Of a DNA stretch of 64,000 nucleotides, positions 26,901 through 33,552 are shown in pieces. A program made the position numbers and the translations under genes. How positions within the stretch are numbered: the stretch's first letter is position 1; the number at the start of each line of letters is the position of its first letter. Source of the DNA: Streptomyces sp. CB01580 (GTDB lineage Bacteria > Actinomycetota > Actinomycetes > Streptomycetales > Streptomycetaceae); the NCBI RefSeq assembly GCF_001905795.1, contig NZ_LIXJ01000005.1, forward strand, positions 1 through 64,000, read 5' to 3'. Under the pieces are notes generated by a model. The model was not told the origin of the DNA. It did not search any database and was given only the letters and a program-made list of their open reading frames with translations.

Positions 26901-27761
26901 ACGGCTGCCCGTGCTGCCCGGCCCGAGTACGGGCACGTCCTCGGCAAGCGTGTCGCTCACCGCCCCGCGTATGCCGCGTATCGCCGCGCCCAGCGTGCCC
27001 CAGCACCGTTGGAAACGGACCGCCAGGAACGCGTCCTGGCCGATCTCCAGGGGGGCTGCGATGCCGTCCGGGTCGGGGGTACGTCGTCGCAGCACGCGCA
27101 GACCGTCCTCGACCACGGTCTCCGAGCCGTCGAGTCCGACGAGCGCTCCGGTGATCTCCGCGGGGAGTTCCGCCTCTGCGAGCAGCGCGGTCTGGGTGTC
27201 GAGGACCACACCGCAGGCGCCACCGGCGACCGCTGCCGCCGCAGTGTGCGCGCCGATTCCACCGCAGGCCCACACCGGCAGCCGGTGGGACGCGTCCGCG
27301 AGCAGTTGCTGCAGCAGCACGAACGTGCTCAGCTCGCCCACCCGGCCGCCGGCTTCATGGCCGCGGGCGATCAGTCCGTGTGCCCCGGCCGCCACGGCGG
27401 CGCGCGCCTGAGCGCCGGAGGTCACTTCGGCCAGCACACGTCGCCCGGGGAAGTCGGCAGCGTTCACCGTCGCCCCGGCGACGAGGACCACGGTGTGGAC
27501 ACAGGCGGGAAGGTCCGAGGCGGGGATGCCGCTCCCGTCTCCGAGTCGTACGCCGAACCCGCAGCGCGCCCACTCGGTGGCCAGGCCCAACTGCTCGCGA
27601 GCGGACCGGGCATCGCCCGTCAGGTCGAGTACTCCCAGTCCGCCGGCGCGCGCGGCGGCCGCGGTGAACCGTGCCGACGCGACACCGAACGGATGCACTG
27701 CGAGGACGACGTCCGCCGTCGTGGACATGCCACCATCAGTGCCGGCACCAGGCGTGCACAT
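20925..27761 (-). CDS. PUFA-synthase-like iterative PKS: NPD-NPD-KS-AT-ACP-KR
   Basis: The 2278-residue protein begins with two nitropropane-dioxygenase/PfaD-like TIM-barrel units (about 13-240, with ARGHEAGG; and 270-600, with EGSECGGHVG). These are FMN enoyl-reductase candidates. Then come a ketosynthase (about 653-1095; Cys 840, His 975, His 1015), an acyltransferase (about 1205-1530; Ser 1299 in GHSYGE, His 1406 in AFHS), one ACP with the PUFA/enediyne-type DSIKR motif (Ser 1729), and a ketoreductase (about 1820-2260; GGARGITA, Ser 2179, Tyr 2192, Asn 2196). The ATG at 27761 follows GGAG; a second ATG at 27728 is possible. With the next gene it supplies KS, AT, ACP, KR, DH and ER, enough for fully or partly reduced chains. 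The family resembles hglE/pfaA synthases; the product is unknown. Confidence 0.9.
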   Translation of the reverse strand: MCTPGAGTDGGMSTTADVVLAVHPFGVASARFTAAAARAGGLGVLDLTGDARSAREQLGLATEWARCGFGVRLGDGSGIPASDLPACVHTVVLVAGATVNAADFPGRRVLAEVTSGAQARAAVAAGAHGLIARGHEAGGRVGELSTFVLLQQLLADASHRLPVWACGGIGAHTAAAAVAGGACGVVLDTQTALLAEAELPAEITGALVGLDGSETVVEDGLRVLRRRTPDPDGIAAPLEIGQDAFLAVRFQRCWGTLGAAIRGIRGAVSDTLAEDVPVLGPGSTGSRALGTGLPVVQGPMTRVSDQAAFAASVAAEGALPFIALAVSDGQRTRALLEETRSTLGEEPWGVGVLGFADAAVKEAQLEVIREVRPSHAIIAGGRPAQAVALEEVGISTFLHVPSPGLLGQFLESGARKFVFEGSECGGHVGPRAGFPLWQAQLDVVDDFLAAAGKDAAAELQLLFAGGVHDERSAAMIAAMTAPLAARGAAIGVLMGTAYLFTEEAVAAGAVQPLFQQQMVDAERTELLETAPGHATRCVRSPFTDEFAARKEQLRAGDVSGREAWERLEQLNVGRLRLASKGIERVGDELREVDEERQRSEGMFMAGQVAVLRSEVTTVAALHTAVTTGAQTFLDRRRAALDTGPDEPAAAPEPLDIAIVGMACVFPEAPDLESFWGNVLSGTDAITEVPTSRWDPSLYYAEDGAGEHTPSRWGGFLPEIPFEPLDYGIPPASLPSIEPVQLLALDVARRALADAGYADRPFRRDRASVVFGAEAGSDLSNTMTLRTVLPAYVGQLPPGLDAQLPRLTEDSFPGVLANVIAGRIANRLDLGGANYTVDAACASSLAAVDVACKELTVGTSDMVLCGGADLHNGINDYLLFASAHALSPSGRSAPFDRSGDGIALGEGVACVVLKRLADAERDGDRIYAVVKGVGSSSDGRALGLTAPRADGQRRALTRAYRNAGISPAEVGVVEAHGTGTVVGDRTELSALTAVFTEAGADPGGCALGSVKSQIGHTKCAAGLAGLVKTTLALHHGVKPPTLHLRQPNPAWDERTSPFAFHTRARPWPAPPTERVAGVSAFGFGGTNFHVVLRAHGDGAPPTHARDEWPAELFTFRGADREAAVKAARELLALAESDHTAHQSPRLRDLALAASRRADLAAARGLSTHIAVLASSVPELTAALRRAADGEHAPDDGIHLADGTEPGEIAFLFPGQGSQRPGMLADLFVSFPELQRFLRLDESVAAALFPPACFDEAGRQALAERVTDTRVAQPALGITGLAARHLLGRVGVRPAMAAGHSYGELAALAAAGVLGPEELLSCSRARAESVLAACGDDPGTMAAVTASAPEAAAALEKAGVADSVVVANHNSPRQTVISGPTDDVETAVQRLRAQGLKAKRIAVACAFHSTLVATAGGTFAAMLASVPLETPSIPVWSNRTAAVYPTTPEAIRAELAAQIGSPVRFVEQIEGMYEAGARIFVEAGPGAVLTRQVTEILGDRPHRTVTLEARRGTGLTGFLAALAELAVAGADVRTGWLFEGRDAVDAVQAPRRRRAGWTIDGHLLRTSDGAIPAAALHPAQRIPEALVTTRSGRDAEHGNALRTEPAHGASGIGGDALISEFLRTSRDMIAAQRDVLLSYLGADPGVRTGPEPVEYAPRELNEAILPATAAPADEAVPEPTEPQPAPDPAPTELTTDAVLAAVLDVIGERTGYPADMIEPDLDLEADLSVDSIKRAEIVGQLARRLRLPATDDAATEALTRARTAAGIAELIVAARQDDTPPPEPPASGPAATEPAAPPADAEAVVTAPKRLVMSEYDLAPALLEPTELVGRTFLVIGEGPLAAAVAERLDSCGARTVTATEFPEGDRFDGLIHLASPDGGPAHEPVLPGAVPLYRSALPAGPRWLLVAGASEGLRGLFRSLSREYPQTIARVIEQPAGADPSVAADAIVAELTSTDREPVVLRTGNTRRGLRMTETDRGVLGSAGAGPSDDGAAEAAALGLDNESVVLLVGGARGITARFATALATAARCRLELFGRTPLPVLDETASTAATEAELRAELIAGGMRSPAQVEREIGRIQAEQEVRDTVHRLTRLGSRVRYHCVDVLDTEAVHRAVKDVHAEHGRLDAVVYAAGVIEDKLFAEKSPESFHRVFGTKTDGARTLLDAVDGLSHGPRLAVLFGSIAATLGNRGQTDYAAANDALEAIGRAWGDRSDRRGLTVHWGPWAPTGTNNGMVTPELMRTYAARGIRLIDPDEGAMSLLRELAWGPQESAAVVYTASGW

Positions 27762-27944
27762 GAAGAACTCCAGGGGACGAGGAGGCGCGCGAGATCGAAT
27801 GTCCAGGAACGACGCCAGCCACTCTCTTTGCGAGACGCATAAATACGCGCAGGTCTGACTCGGCCTCGAAAGAAGAGCGAACTGCCGACGAATCAAGCGC
27901 CTCGGGGGGTGGGGGGTAAGGCGTTCGAGAGCGGGCAGACGCGA

Positions 27945-27962
27945 TCGTACTACGGAGTACGA
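27945..27962. promoter_or_regulatory. palindrome upstream of the PKS operon
   Basis: TCGTACTACGGAGTACGA is a perfect inverted repeat with 7-bp arms and a 4-bp spacer, about 184 bp before the PKS start. TACGAT on the minus strand at its edge could be a -10 box. A regulator site is plausible, but no regulator gene lies next to the cluster. Confidence 0.4.
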
Positions 27963-28380
27963 CAATCCACTCCGCCTCTTCGGTTACAGCTTGACATCGA
28001 CGGATCGAATTATCAGGACCCACCGAGCAAACAACACCCATTGACACGAGTCGACCCGATCCCGAAACGAATTAAGCAACAAAATTTCCGAAATCGCCTG
28101 AACATACCCTTACGAATACACATGCTTGGTCCGCGTGAATACGAACTCATCGCATATGACAGCAGCACCCCGCAAACGCGGGCTCGACGCCTGACATCCG
28201 ACGCGTCACGGACGCCCGCGACACAGGAATCCACCAGCCCTGCCGAACACACCCATATCGATGAAGGCGGAGGCTGCGCGACTATTTCATTCGCAGATCA
28301 CCGGACCCGGCCCAACGGAAGCCAGGGGTAGGAAATCCGCCACCCCCGACTGATCGAATACCCCTCGGCAACCTTTCATA

Positions 28381-28410
28381 TTGACGCGTACACGCCAACC
28401 GAGATACGGT
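28381..28410 (+). promoter_or_regulatory. housekeeping-type promoter of the secreted lysozyme-like gene
   Basis: TTGACG at 28381-28386 and TACGGT at 28405-28410 are separated by 18 bp, a good vegetative-sigma promoter match, and lead into the gene starting at 28494. Confidence 0.6.
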
Positions 28411-28493
28411 CCCTCCGCCGAATTGGCGCACCCCCCACGAAAATGGCTTCCACTTCGGCTGCTTTGAGGCGGGAGCCAGAAGGAGACATTTCA

Positions 28494-29054
28494 ATGTCCA
28501 GCCTGCCCAAAAAGTCGAGATCAAGGTTACCCAAGTCATTCACGCGCGCGGCGATCTCCCTGACAGCGGGGGTTCTGCTCGCGGGGAACGTGAGCGCGGG
28601 GGTCGCTTCCGCAGATGCCGCCGACACCCCCCGTCACCACGCGAACGCCGAACTCCTCGACTCCCGCTGCGCCGTTCCGGCAGACCGTGACCCGGACATC
28701 ACCCGGACCGTGTACCGGACGGCGGTCGAGCGCGGCGTCACCGACAAGGTGCTGCTCGCCGCGTTCGAGACGGGCTGGGTGGAGTCCCACATGAACAACC
28801 TGGACTGTGGCGACCGCGACTCGCTCGGCGTCTTCCAGCAGCGCCCGAGTCAGGGCTGGGGCACCCCGGAAGAGTGCATGGACCCGGTGCACGCCACCAA
28901 CGCGTTCCTGGATCAGGCCGTTCCGAACGACGCCGACAACCCCGGCTTCACAGCAGGCGAACTGGCACAGAGCGTGCAGCGATCGGCGTTCCCGGACCGG
29001 TACGACGAGAGCGAGGCCAAGGCCCTCGCCCTGATCGCAGAAGTTCAGGGCTGA
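28494..29054 (+). CDS. secreted lysozyme/transglycosylase-like protein
   Basis: The 186-residue product starts at an ATG preceded by AAGGAG. A basic N-region and hydrophobic core (about 18-40) form an export signal with probable cleavage after the Ala-rich stretch near residue 40. The mature part has a small all-alpha domain with LLAAFETGWVESHMNNL and DSLGVFQQRPSQGWG, the arrangement seen in goose-lysozyme/SLT-like domains, where a Glu acts as the acid and a Gly-Val-Phe-Gln-Gln turn lines the cleft. It would cut or bind peptidoglycan outside the cell. Such proteins are common and little studied in streptomycetes; catalytic activity is inferred. Confidence 0.7.
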   Translation: MSSLPKKSRSRLPKSFTRAAISLTAGVLLAGNVSAGVASADAADTPRHHANAELLDSRCAVPADRDPDITRTVYRTAVERGVTDKVLLAAFETGWVESHMNNLDCGDRDSLGVFQQRPSQGWGTPEECMDPVHATNAFLDQAVPNDADNPGFTAGELAQSVQRSAFPDRYDESEAKALALIAEVQG

Positions 29055-29187
29055 CGCTCCTCAAGTGCTCCAACCGATCGGAGTCCTGCGTCGGCCGGGG
29101 CCCACCCCCGTTTTCCCGCACTGCACCGGCGCTCCGCCTGCTCCGGCAGGTCCTCCAGCAACCTCTCACACACTCCAGGAGTGAAAC

Positions 29188-30015
29188 ATGCGCTCGTCAA
29201 GAGCTCGCAGGTGCCTCGCGTCGTTGTCCCTCGCGCTGGCTGCCGTTTGCCTCGCGGTCCCAAGTGCGTATGCCGCCGACGTCGAGCCGGTGGCCGCCGG
29301 CAAGTATGTGGCGCTCGGCGACTCGTACGCCGTCGCGCCCGGCACACGCGAATACGACAACCCTGACGACCCGTGTCGTCGTGGCCCGTCGACGTACCCT
29401 CGGCTGTGGGCCCAACAACACCCCTCGTACTCTTTCGTCGAGGCGTCGTGCTCCGGCGCGACCACCGCAGATCTGACAAGCCAGCAGGTTCCGCAGCTCA
29501 CCGCGGACACCACACTGGTGACGGTGCACGTGGGCGGCAACGACGTCGGCTTCGTCGAGGTGCTGAAGAACTGCATCCTCACCATCGACGACAAGGACTG
29601 CATTGCCGGAGTGGAGGCCGCGAAGGCCGCCGCGACCAGCAGTCTGCCAGGCGCGCTGGCGAGCACGTACGCGGCGATTCGGGCAAAGGCACCGAACGCC
29701 AAGGTCGTGGTCGTGGGCTATCCCCGGCTCTACACGATCGGCGGCAGCTGCGGCATTCTCGGGCTGAGTGACCGCGAGCGGACGGCACTCAATTCGGGAT
29801 CCGACACCCTCGACTCGGTGCTGGCGTCCGAAGCCGGAAAGGCCGGGTTCACCTTCCTCGACCCGCGTACCGCGTTCGACCCGCACACGATCTGCTCCAA
29901 GGGCCAGGCCTGGGTGACAAGCCTGGAGTGGAACAAGATCGACGAGTCCTACCACCCCAACAAGGCCGGGCACGGCGAAGGGTACCTGCCCTTGCTGAAC
30001 GCGATCACCGGCTGA
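29188..30015 (+). CDS. secreted SGNH/GDSL-type lipase
   Basis: The 275-residue protein has a clear Sec signal peptide (basic start, hydrophobic 8-25, cleavage after AYA near 29). The four SGNH blocks follow: GDSY with Ser 46, the glycine region EASCSGATT, GGND and a C-terminal His 256 in YHPNKAGH. Paired cysteines throughout (for example in NPDDPCRR and ASCSGA) suggest disulphides, as in the Streptomyces extracellular lipase/phospholipase group. It should hydrolyse esters or lipids outside the cell. AGGAG lies 8 bases before the ATG. It is 133 bp after the lysozyme-like gene and is probably independent or loosely co-transcribed. Confidence 0.88.
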   Translation: MRSSRARRCLASLSLALAAVCLAVPSAYAADVEPVAAGKYVALGDSYAVAPGTREYDNPDDPCRRGPSTYPRLWAQQHPSYSFVEASCSGATTADLTSQQVPQLTADTTLVTVHVGGNDVGFVEVLKNCILTIDDKDCIAGVEAAKAAATSSLPGALASTYAAIRAKAPNAKVVVVGYPRLYTIGGSCGILGLSDRERTALNSGSDTLDSVLASEAGKAGFTFLDPRTAFDPHTICSKGQAWVTSLEWNKIDESYHPNKAGHGEGYLPLLNAITG

Positions 30016-30179
30016 TCGCGGCCGACTGTCCGGCAGTCCCGGGCACCCCGCGGTATTCGTGAGTCCGACGGCGCGATCGTCGGCGTCGGATCTCCGGCTG
30101 TCGTGCCACCGTGGCCCTCCGCCCGCAAAATCGCACCGCGCCCGGACGGCACCGACGCACCCATCTGCGGACCGACCCG

Positions 30180-30223
30180 CCCGGTCGCTGCCACGGTTCG
30201 CGAGAACCGTGGCAGCGACCGGG
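30180..30223. terminator. long perfect hairpin between convergent genes
   Basis: A 20-bp arm (CCCGGTCGCTGCCACGGTTC) and its exact complement flank a GCGA tetraloop. It sits between the lipase stop (30015) and the regulator stop (30295), so it most likely terminates both transcripts. No T-tract follows. Confidence 0.75.
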
Positions 30224-30294
30224 TACAACGCCTTCGTCACGTCGCCACGACATCCAGCAGCGCCGCCACGAAGAGATCCGCGACGGGGTCGGGC

Positions 30295-31947
30295 TCAGGC
30301 GAATGGCAGCGGATGCGCGTCGGAGACCAGGGCGACATCGGCGCTGATCCGCTCCGCCGCGGCGCGCAGGGCGGGCAGGACGGTCCTGAGGGCCTCGTCG
30401 GCGGAGGTGCGGCCGGCGTGGAGCGAGACGTTGGCCGCGGCGATCACCTGCCCATCGCGTCCCAGGAGCGGGACGGCGATCGAGCGCAGGCCCTCCTCCA
30501 GTTCCTGGTCCACCAGCGCGAAGCCGTCGTGTGCTGCCTGTTCCAGGACGGCGGCGAGGCGGTCCGCACTGGTGACGGTGTGGTCGGTGAACGACTCGAG
30601 GCGTGCGTTGCGCAGCCATCGGGCGCGGTGCTCGTTCGGGAGTCCGGCGAGCAGCACCCGGCCGAGAGAGGTCGCGTGCGCGGGGAAGCGCGTACCGACC
30701 GTGATCGCTACGCTCATGATCCGCCCGGCCGCGACGCGGGCGATGTAGCGCACGTCGTCGCCGTCCAGCACGGCGACCGAGGCGGACTCGTGCAACTCAC
30801 GGACCAGTGCGGTCAGGTGAGGCTGCGCCAACTCCGCGAGCGAGAGTGCGGACAGGGGCGAGTAGCCGAGGTCGAGCACCCGGGGCAGCGGGGCGAACCG
30901 GTGGCCGTCCGCGTCGATGGCGACGTAACCGAGGTGCTCCAGTGTCAGCAGTGAGCGCCGGGCCGTGGCGCGGGGCAGGGCGGTGGCCTCGGCCACGGCG
31001 GAGAGCGTCATTCCGGCCGGGCGGTCGAGAGCGGCCAGCACGGACAGGCCTCGGGCCAGTGACTGCAGGTACTCCGGGCCCAACTCCCTCTTGGCGTCCA
31101 GGGAATGGTCCCGGTCCGGGGTCCGGGCCGGTGGCCCGACGTCGACTTCGGCGAGCGCGCGGCTCATCTGCTCGGCCGTGTTCCGCATCCGGTCCAGGGC
31201 GAAGTCGCGCAGCCCCTCCGCCGAGTGGCGGCTGGTGTGGCTGACGACGCTCAACGCACAGACCACACGCCCCTCCTGGTCGTACACGGGGACGGCGACG
31301 GCGACCAGGCCGGGTTCGATCCGCTGGTCGTCGAGCACCCAGCCGTTCTCGCGCGCCTCGGCCGCGCGGGCGCGCAGCTCCGCCTCGGTCGTCCGGGCCC
31401 GGCGCGGCCGGGGAGGCGGCACGGCCGGGAAGCCCGCGTCGTGCGGGTCGGCCCGGGTTCGGGCCTGCCACTGCGCGTACTGCTGAACATCCCAGTCGGC
31501 GGCGAAGAGTTCGCCGGGGGCGCAACGCTCGGCGGGCAGCGCGTCGCCGACGCGGAAGGAGACGGAGAGCGTGCGTCGGCGGTTGCTCTGCACGACGAAG
31601 CGCACCGCGTCGCCGTCGGGGACGGCCAGTGAAACGGACTCGTCCAGCTCATCGGCGAGCGCTTCGGCCGGCGGCCCGAGCGCCTCGGGGATGCCGCTGC
31701 TGTGCAGATAGGCGAGGCCGAGCTCCATCAGCCGGGGTGCGAGCACCAGTTCCCGGTCGTCCTCGCGCAGGTATCCGAGCCGGACCAGGGTGGTCGCGAT
31801 CCGGTCGACGGGGGACCGGGTCAGGCCGGTCAGGGCGACCAGTTCGCTGGGTCGCAACCGTGCCCGGGGGGCCTGGGCGAGCGCGCGCAGGACGGCGAGC
31901 CCGCGTTCGAGCGGCCCGACGGACGAGTCGGCGGTGGTCGGCGGCAT
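30295..31947 (-). CDS. tandem IclR-type regulator of the pca operon (PcaR-like)
   Basis: The 550-residue protein is two complete IclR modules in one chain. Module 1 (about 10-265) has a winged helix (LERGLAVLRALAQ, LRPSELVALTGLTRSPVDR) and an effector domain. Module 2 (about 290-545) repeats this (YLQSLARGLSVLAALDRPAG, LSAVAEATALPRATARR; GLRSIAVPLLGRDGQVIAAANVS). PcaR and PcaU proteins of the IclR family regulate protocatechuate genes in other bacteria and respond to beta-ketoadipate or protocatechuate. This gene is divergent from pcaIJ with 191 bp between, so it probably controls the operon. A single chain with two DNA-binding units behaves like a built-in dimer. The ATG at 31947 follows GAGGAGGG. 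Confidence 0.87.
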   Translation of the reverse strand: MPPTTADSSVGPLERGLAVLRALAQAPRARLRPSELVALTGLTRSPVDRIATTLVRLGYLREDDRELVLAPRLMELGLAYLHSSGIPEALGPPAEALADELDESVSLAVPDGDAVRFVVQSNRRRTLSVSFRVGDALPAERCAPGELFAADWDVQQYAQWQARTRADPHDAGFPAVPPPRPRRARTTEAELRARAAEARENGWVLDDQRIEPGLVAVAVPVYDQEGRVVCALSVVSHTSRHSAEGLRDFALDRMRNTAEQMSRALAEVDVGPPARTPDRDHSLDAKRELGPEYLQSLARGLSVLAALDRPAGMTLSAVAEATALPRATARRSLLTLEHLGYVAIDADGHRFAPLPRVLDLGYSPLSALSLAELAQPHLTALVRELHESASVAVLDGDDVRYIARVAAGRIMSVAITVGTRFPAHATSLGRVLLAGLPNEHRARWLRNARLESFTDHTVTSADRLAAVLEQAAHDGFALVDQELEEGLRSIAVPLLGRDGQVIAAANVSLHAGRTSADEALRTVLPALRAAAERISADVALVSDAHPLPFA

Positions 31948-31962
31948 GGTCCCTCCTCGACT

Positions 31963-32078
31963 CCGAACCGTACCTCCGTTCGGCGTCCTTCGGACGCACT
32001 GATCGAGGACGGGGCCTTGACAGGCGCAATAACTGCGTCGACACTCACTGCACCGTAGAAGATGAAGAATAGTTCATC
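31963..32078. promoter_or_regulatory. pca divergent promoter region with three inverted repeats
   Basis: Inverted repeats are CCGAAC-N9-GTTCGG (31963-31983), GCGTCC-TTC-GGACGC (31983-31997) and GATGAA-N6-TTCATC (32061-32078). TTGACA at 32017-32022 is a good -35 for the pca operon, with GACACT 17 bp on as a weak -10. Any of the repeats could be the operator of the tandem IclR protein. Confidence 0.5.
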
Positions 32079-32138
32079 AGGCGAACACGCCGTGTGCGGA
32101 CAGACCGCGGCAAGGCCGACGAGGACAAGGGCGAAGAC

Positions 32139-32912
32139 ATGGACAAGGTGGTGCAATCGGCCGACGAGGCCGTGGCCGACATCGGTCACGGCTCCTCGCT
32201 GGCCGTAGGCGGCTTCGGGCTGAGCGGCGTCCCGGACGTGCTCATCCGCGCCCTGCACCAGCAGGGCACCGGGGGCCTGAGCGTGGTCTCCAACAACTGC
32301 GGCGTGGACGGCGGCGGGCTGGGCATCCTGCTCGCGGCCGGCCGGATAGTCCGCGTCACCGGCTCGTACGTGGGTGACAACAAGGAGTTCTCCCGCCGCT
32401 ACCTCTCCGGTGAGCTGGAGCTGGAGCTCACTCCGCAGGGCACACTGGCCGAGCGGCTGCGGGCGGGGGGCGCGGGCATCCCCGCCTTCTTCACCCCCGC
32501 CGGCGTCGGCACCCTGGTCGCCGAGGGCGGACTGCCGTGGCGCTACCACGCGGACGGCAGCGTCGCGGTGGCCTCGCCCGCCAAGGAGGTACGCGAGTAC
32601 GACGGCCGCGCCCACGTCCTGGAGCGCGGCATCACGACCGACTTCGCGCTGGTGCGCGCCGCGAGGGGCGACCGCCACGGCAACCTCGTCTTCGGCAAGG
32701 CCTCGCGCAACTTCAATCCGCTCGCCGCGATGGCGGGCCGGATCACGATCGCCGAGGTGGAGGAACTGGTCGAGCCCGGCGCGATCGACCCGGACGAGGT
32801 GCATCTGCCCGGCGTATTCGTGCAGCGGGTGGTGGAGCTGACGCCGCGGCAGGCCGCGGCCAAGGGGATCGAGAAGAAGACCGTGAGCGAGACGGGAGCG
32901 ACGGCCCGATGA
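32139..32912 (+). CDS. pcaI: 3-oxoadipate CoA-transferase, alpha subunit
   Basis: The 257-residue subunit matches family-I CoA-transferase A subunits: [13 protein letters not shown] and the late [27 protein letters not shown] are hallmark stretches. With PcaJ it moves CoA from succinyl-CoA to beta-ketoadipate in the cytosol. An ATG at 32139 with AAGGG upstream gives the usual length; an earlier in-frame start would add only hydrophilic residues. It is the first gene of a tightly packed operon, and its stop overlaps pcaJ (ATGA). Confidence 0.93.
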   Translation: MDKVVQSADEAVADIGHGSSLAVGGFGLSGVPDVLIRALHQQGTGGLSVVSNNCGVDGGGLGILLAAGRIVRVTGSYVGDNKEFSRRYLSGELELELTPQGTLAERLRAGGAGIPAFFTPAGVGTLVAEGGLPWRYHADGSVAVASPAKEVREYDGRAHVLERGITTDFALVRAARGDRHGNLVFGKASRNFNPLAAMAGRITIAEVEELVEPGAIDPDEVHLPGVFVQRVVELTPRQAAAKGIEKKTVSETGATAR

Positions 32913-33550
32913 GCTGGACCCGAGACGAGATGGCCGCCCGAGCCGCCCGTGAACTGCCCGACGGCGCCTACGTCAACCTCGGCATCGGCCTGCCGACGCT
33001 GATCCCGAACCACCTGCCCGAGGGCGTCGACGTGGTGCTGCAGTCCGAGAACGGCATCCTCGGCGTCGGCCCCTACCCGACCGAGGACCGGGTCGACCCC
33101 GACCTGATCAACGCGGGCAAGGAGACCGTCAGCGTCGTCCCCGGCGCGTCCTTCTTCGACTCCGCCCTCTCCTTCGGCATGATCCGCGGCGGTCACATCG
33201 ACGTCGCGGTGCTGGGCGCGATGCAGGTCTCCGCCCGTGGGGACCTGGCGAACTGGGCCGTCCCCGGCAAGATGATCAAGGGCATGGGCGGCGCGATGGA
33301 CCTGGTCCACGGCGCCCGCAAGGTCGTCGTCGTGATGGAGCACACCGCCAAGGACGGCAGCGCGAAGATCGTCGTCGACTGCACCCTGCCGCTGACCGGC
33401 CGCCGCTGCGTCGACCGCGTCATCACCGACCTCGGCGTCCTCGACGTCACCGAGGACGGGCTTCGCCTGGTCGAGCTCGCCCCGGGCGTCACGGCCGACA
33501 GGCTGCGGGAGCGCACCGCCGCCGAGGTACTGCACCCGAAGGAGCCGTGA
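32909..33550 (+). CDS. pcaJ: 3-oxoadipate CoA-transferase, beta subunit
   Basis: The 213-residue B subunit contains [13 protein letters not shown] and the catalytic glutamate region [12 protein letters not shown], where the Glu of SENG forms the enzyme-CoA thioester. The C-terminal part ([23 protein letters not shown]) is also standard. It acts with PcaI as a heteromer. The ATG overlaps the pcaI stop, which usually ensures equal synthesis of the two subunits. Confidence 0.94.
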   Translation: MSWTRDEMAARAARELPDGAYVNLGIGLPTLIPNHLPEGVDVVLQSENGILGVGPYPTEDRVDPDLINAGKETVSVVPGASFFDSALSFGMIRGGHIDVAVLGAMQVSARGDLANWAVPGKMIKGMGGAMDLVHGARKVVVVMEHTAKDGSAKIVVDCTLPLTGRRCVDRVITDLGVLDVTEDGLRLVELAPGVTADRLRERTAAEVLHPKEP

Positions 33551-33552
33551 GC

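Larger units (their letters stand above)
27762..28493. other. 732-bp regulatory gap upstream of the PKS operon, locally AT-rich
   Basis: No convincing gene is present. The stretch from about 27990 to 28200 is clearly richer in A and T than the flanking genes and contains several TTGACA-like hexamers. It separates the divergent PKS operon (minus) and secreted-protein gene (plus), so both promoters should lie here. A 140-codon plus-strand frame at 27909-28331 lacks the codon bias of the neighbours and is not accepted as a gene. Confidence 0.6.

Noticed and set aside
27909..28331. 140-codon plus-strand ORF in the PKS/lysozyme gap
   Set aside because: Codon third positions are not GC-biased, there is no ribosome site and no motif; it lies in a likely promoter region.
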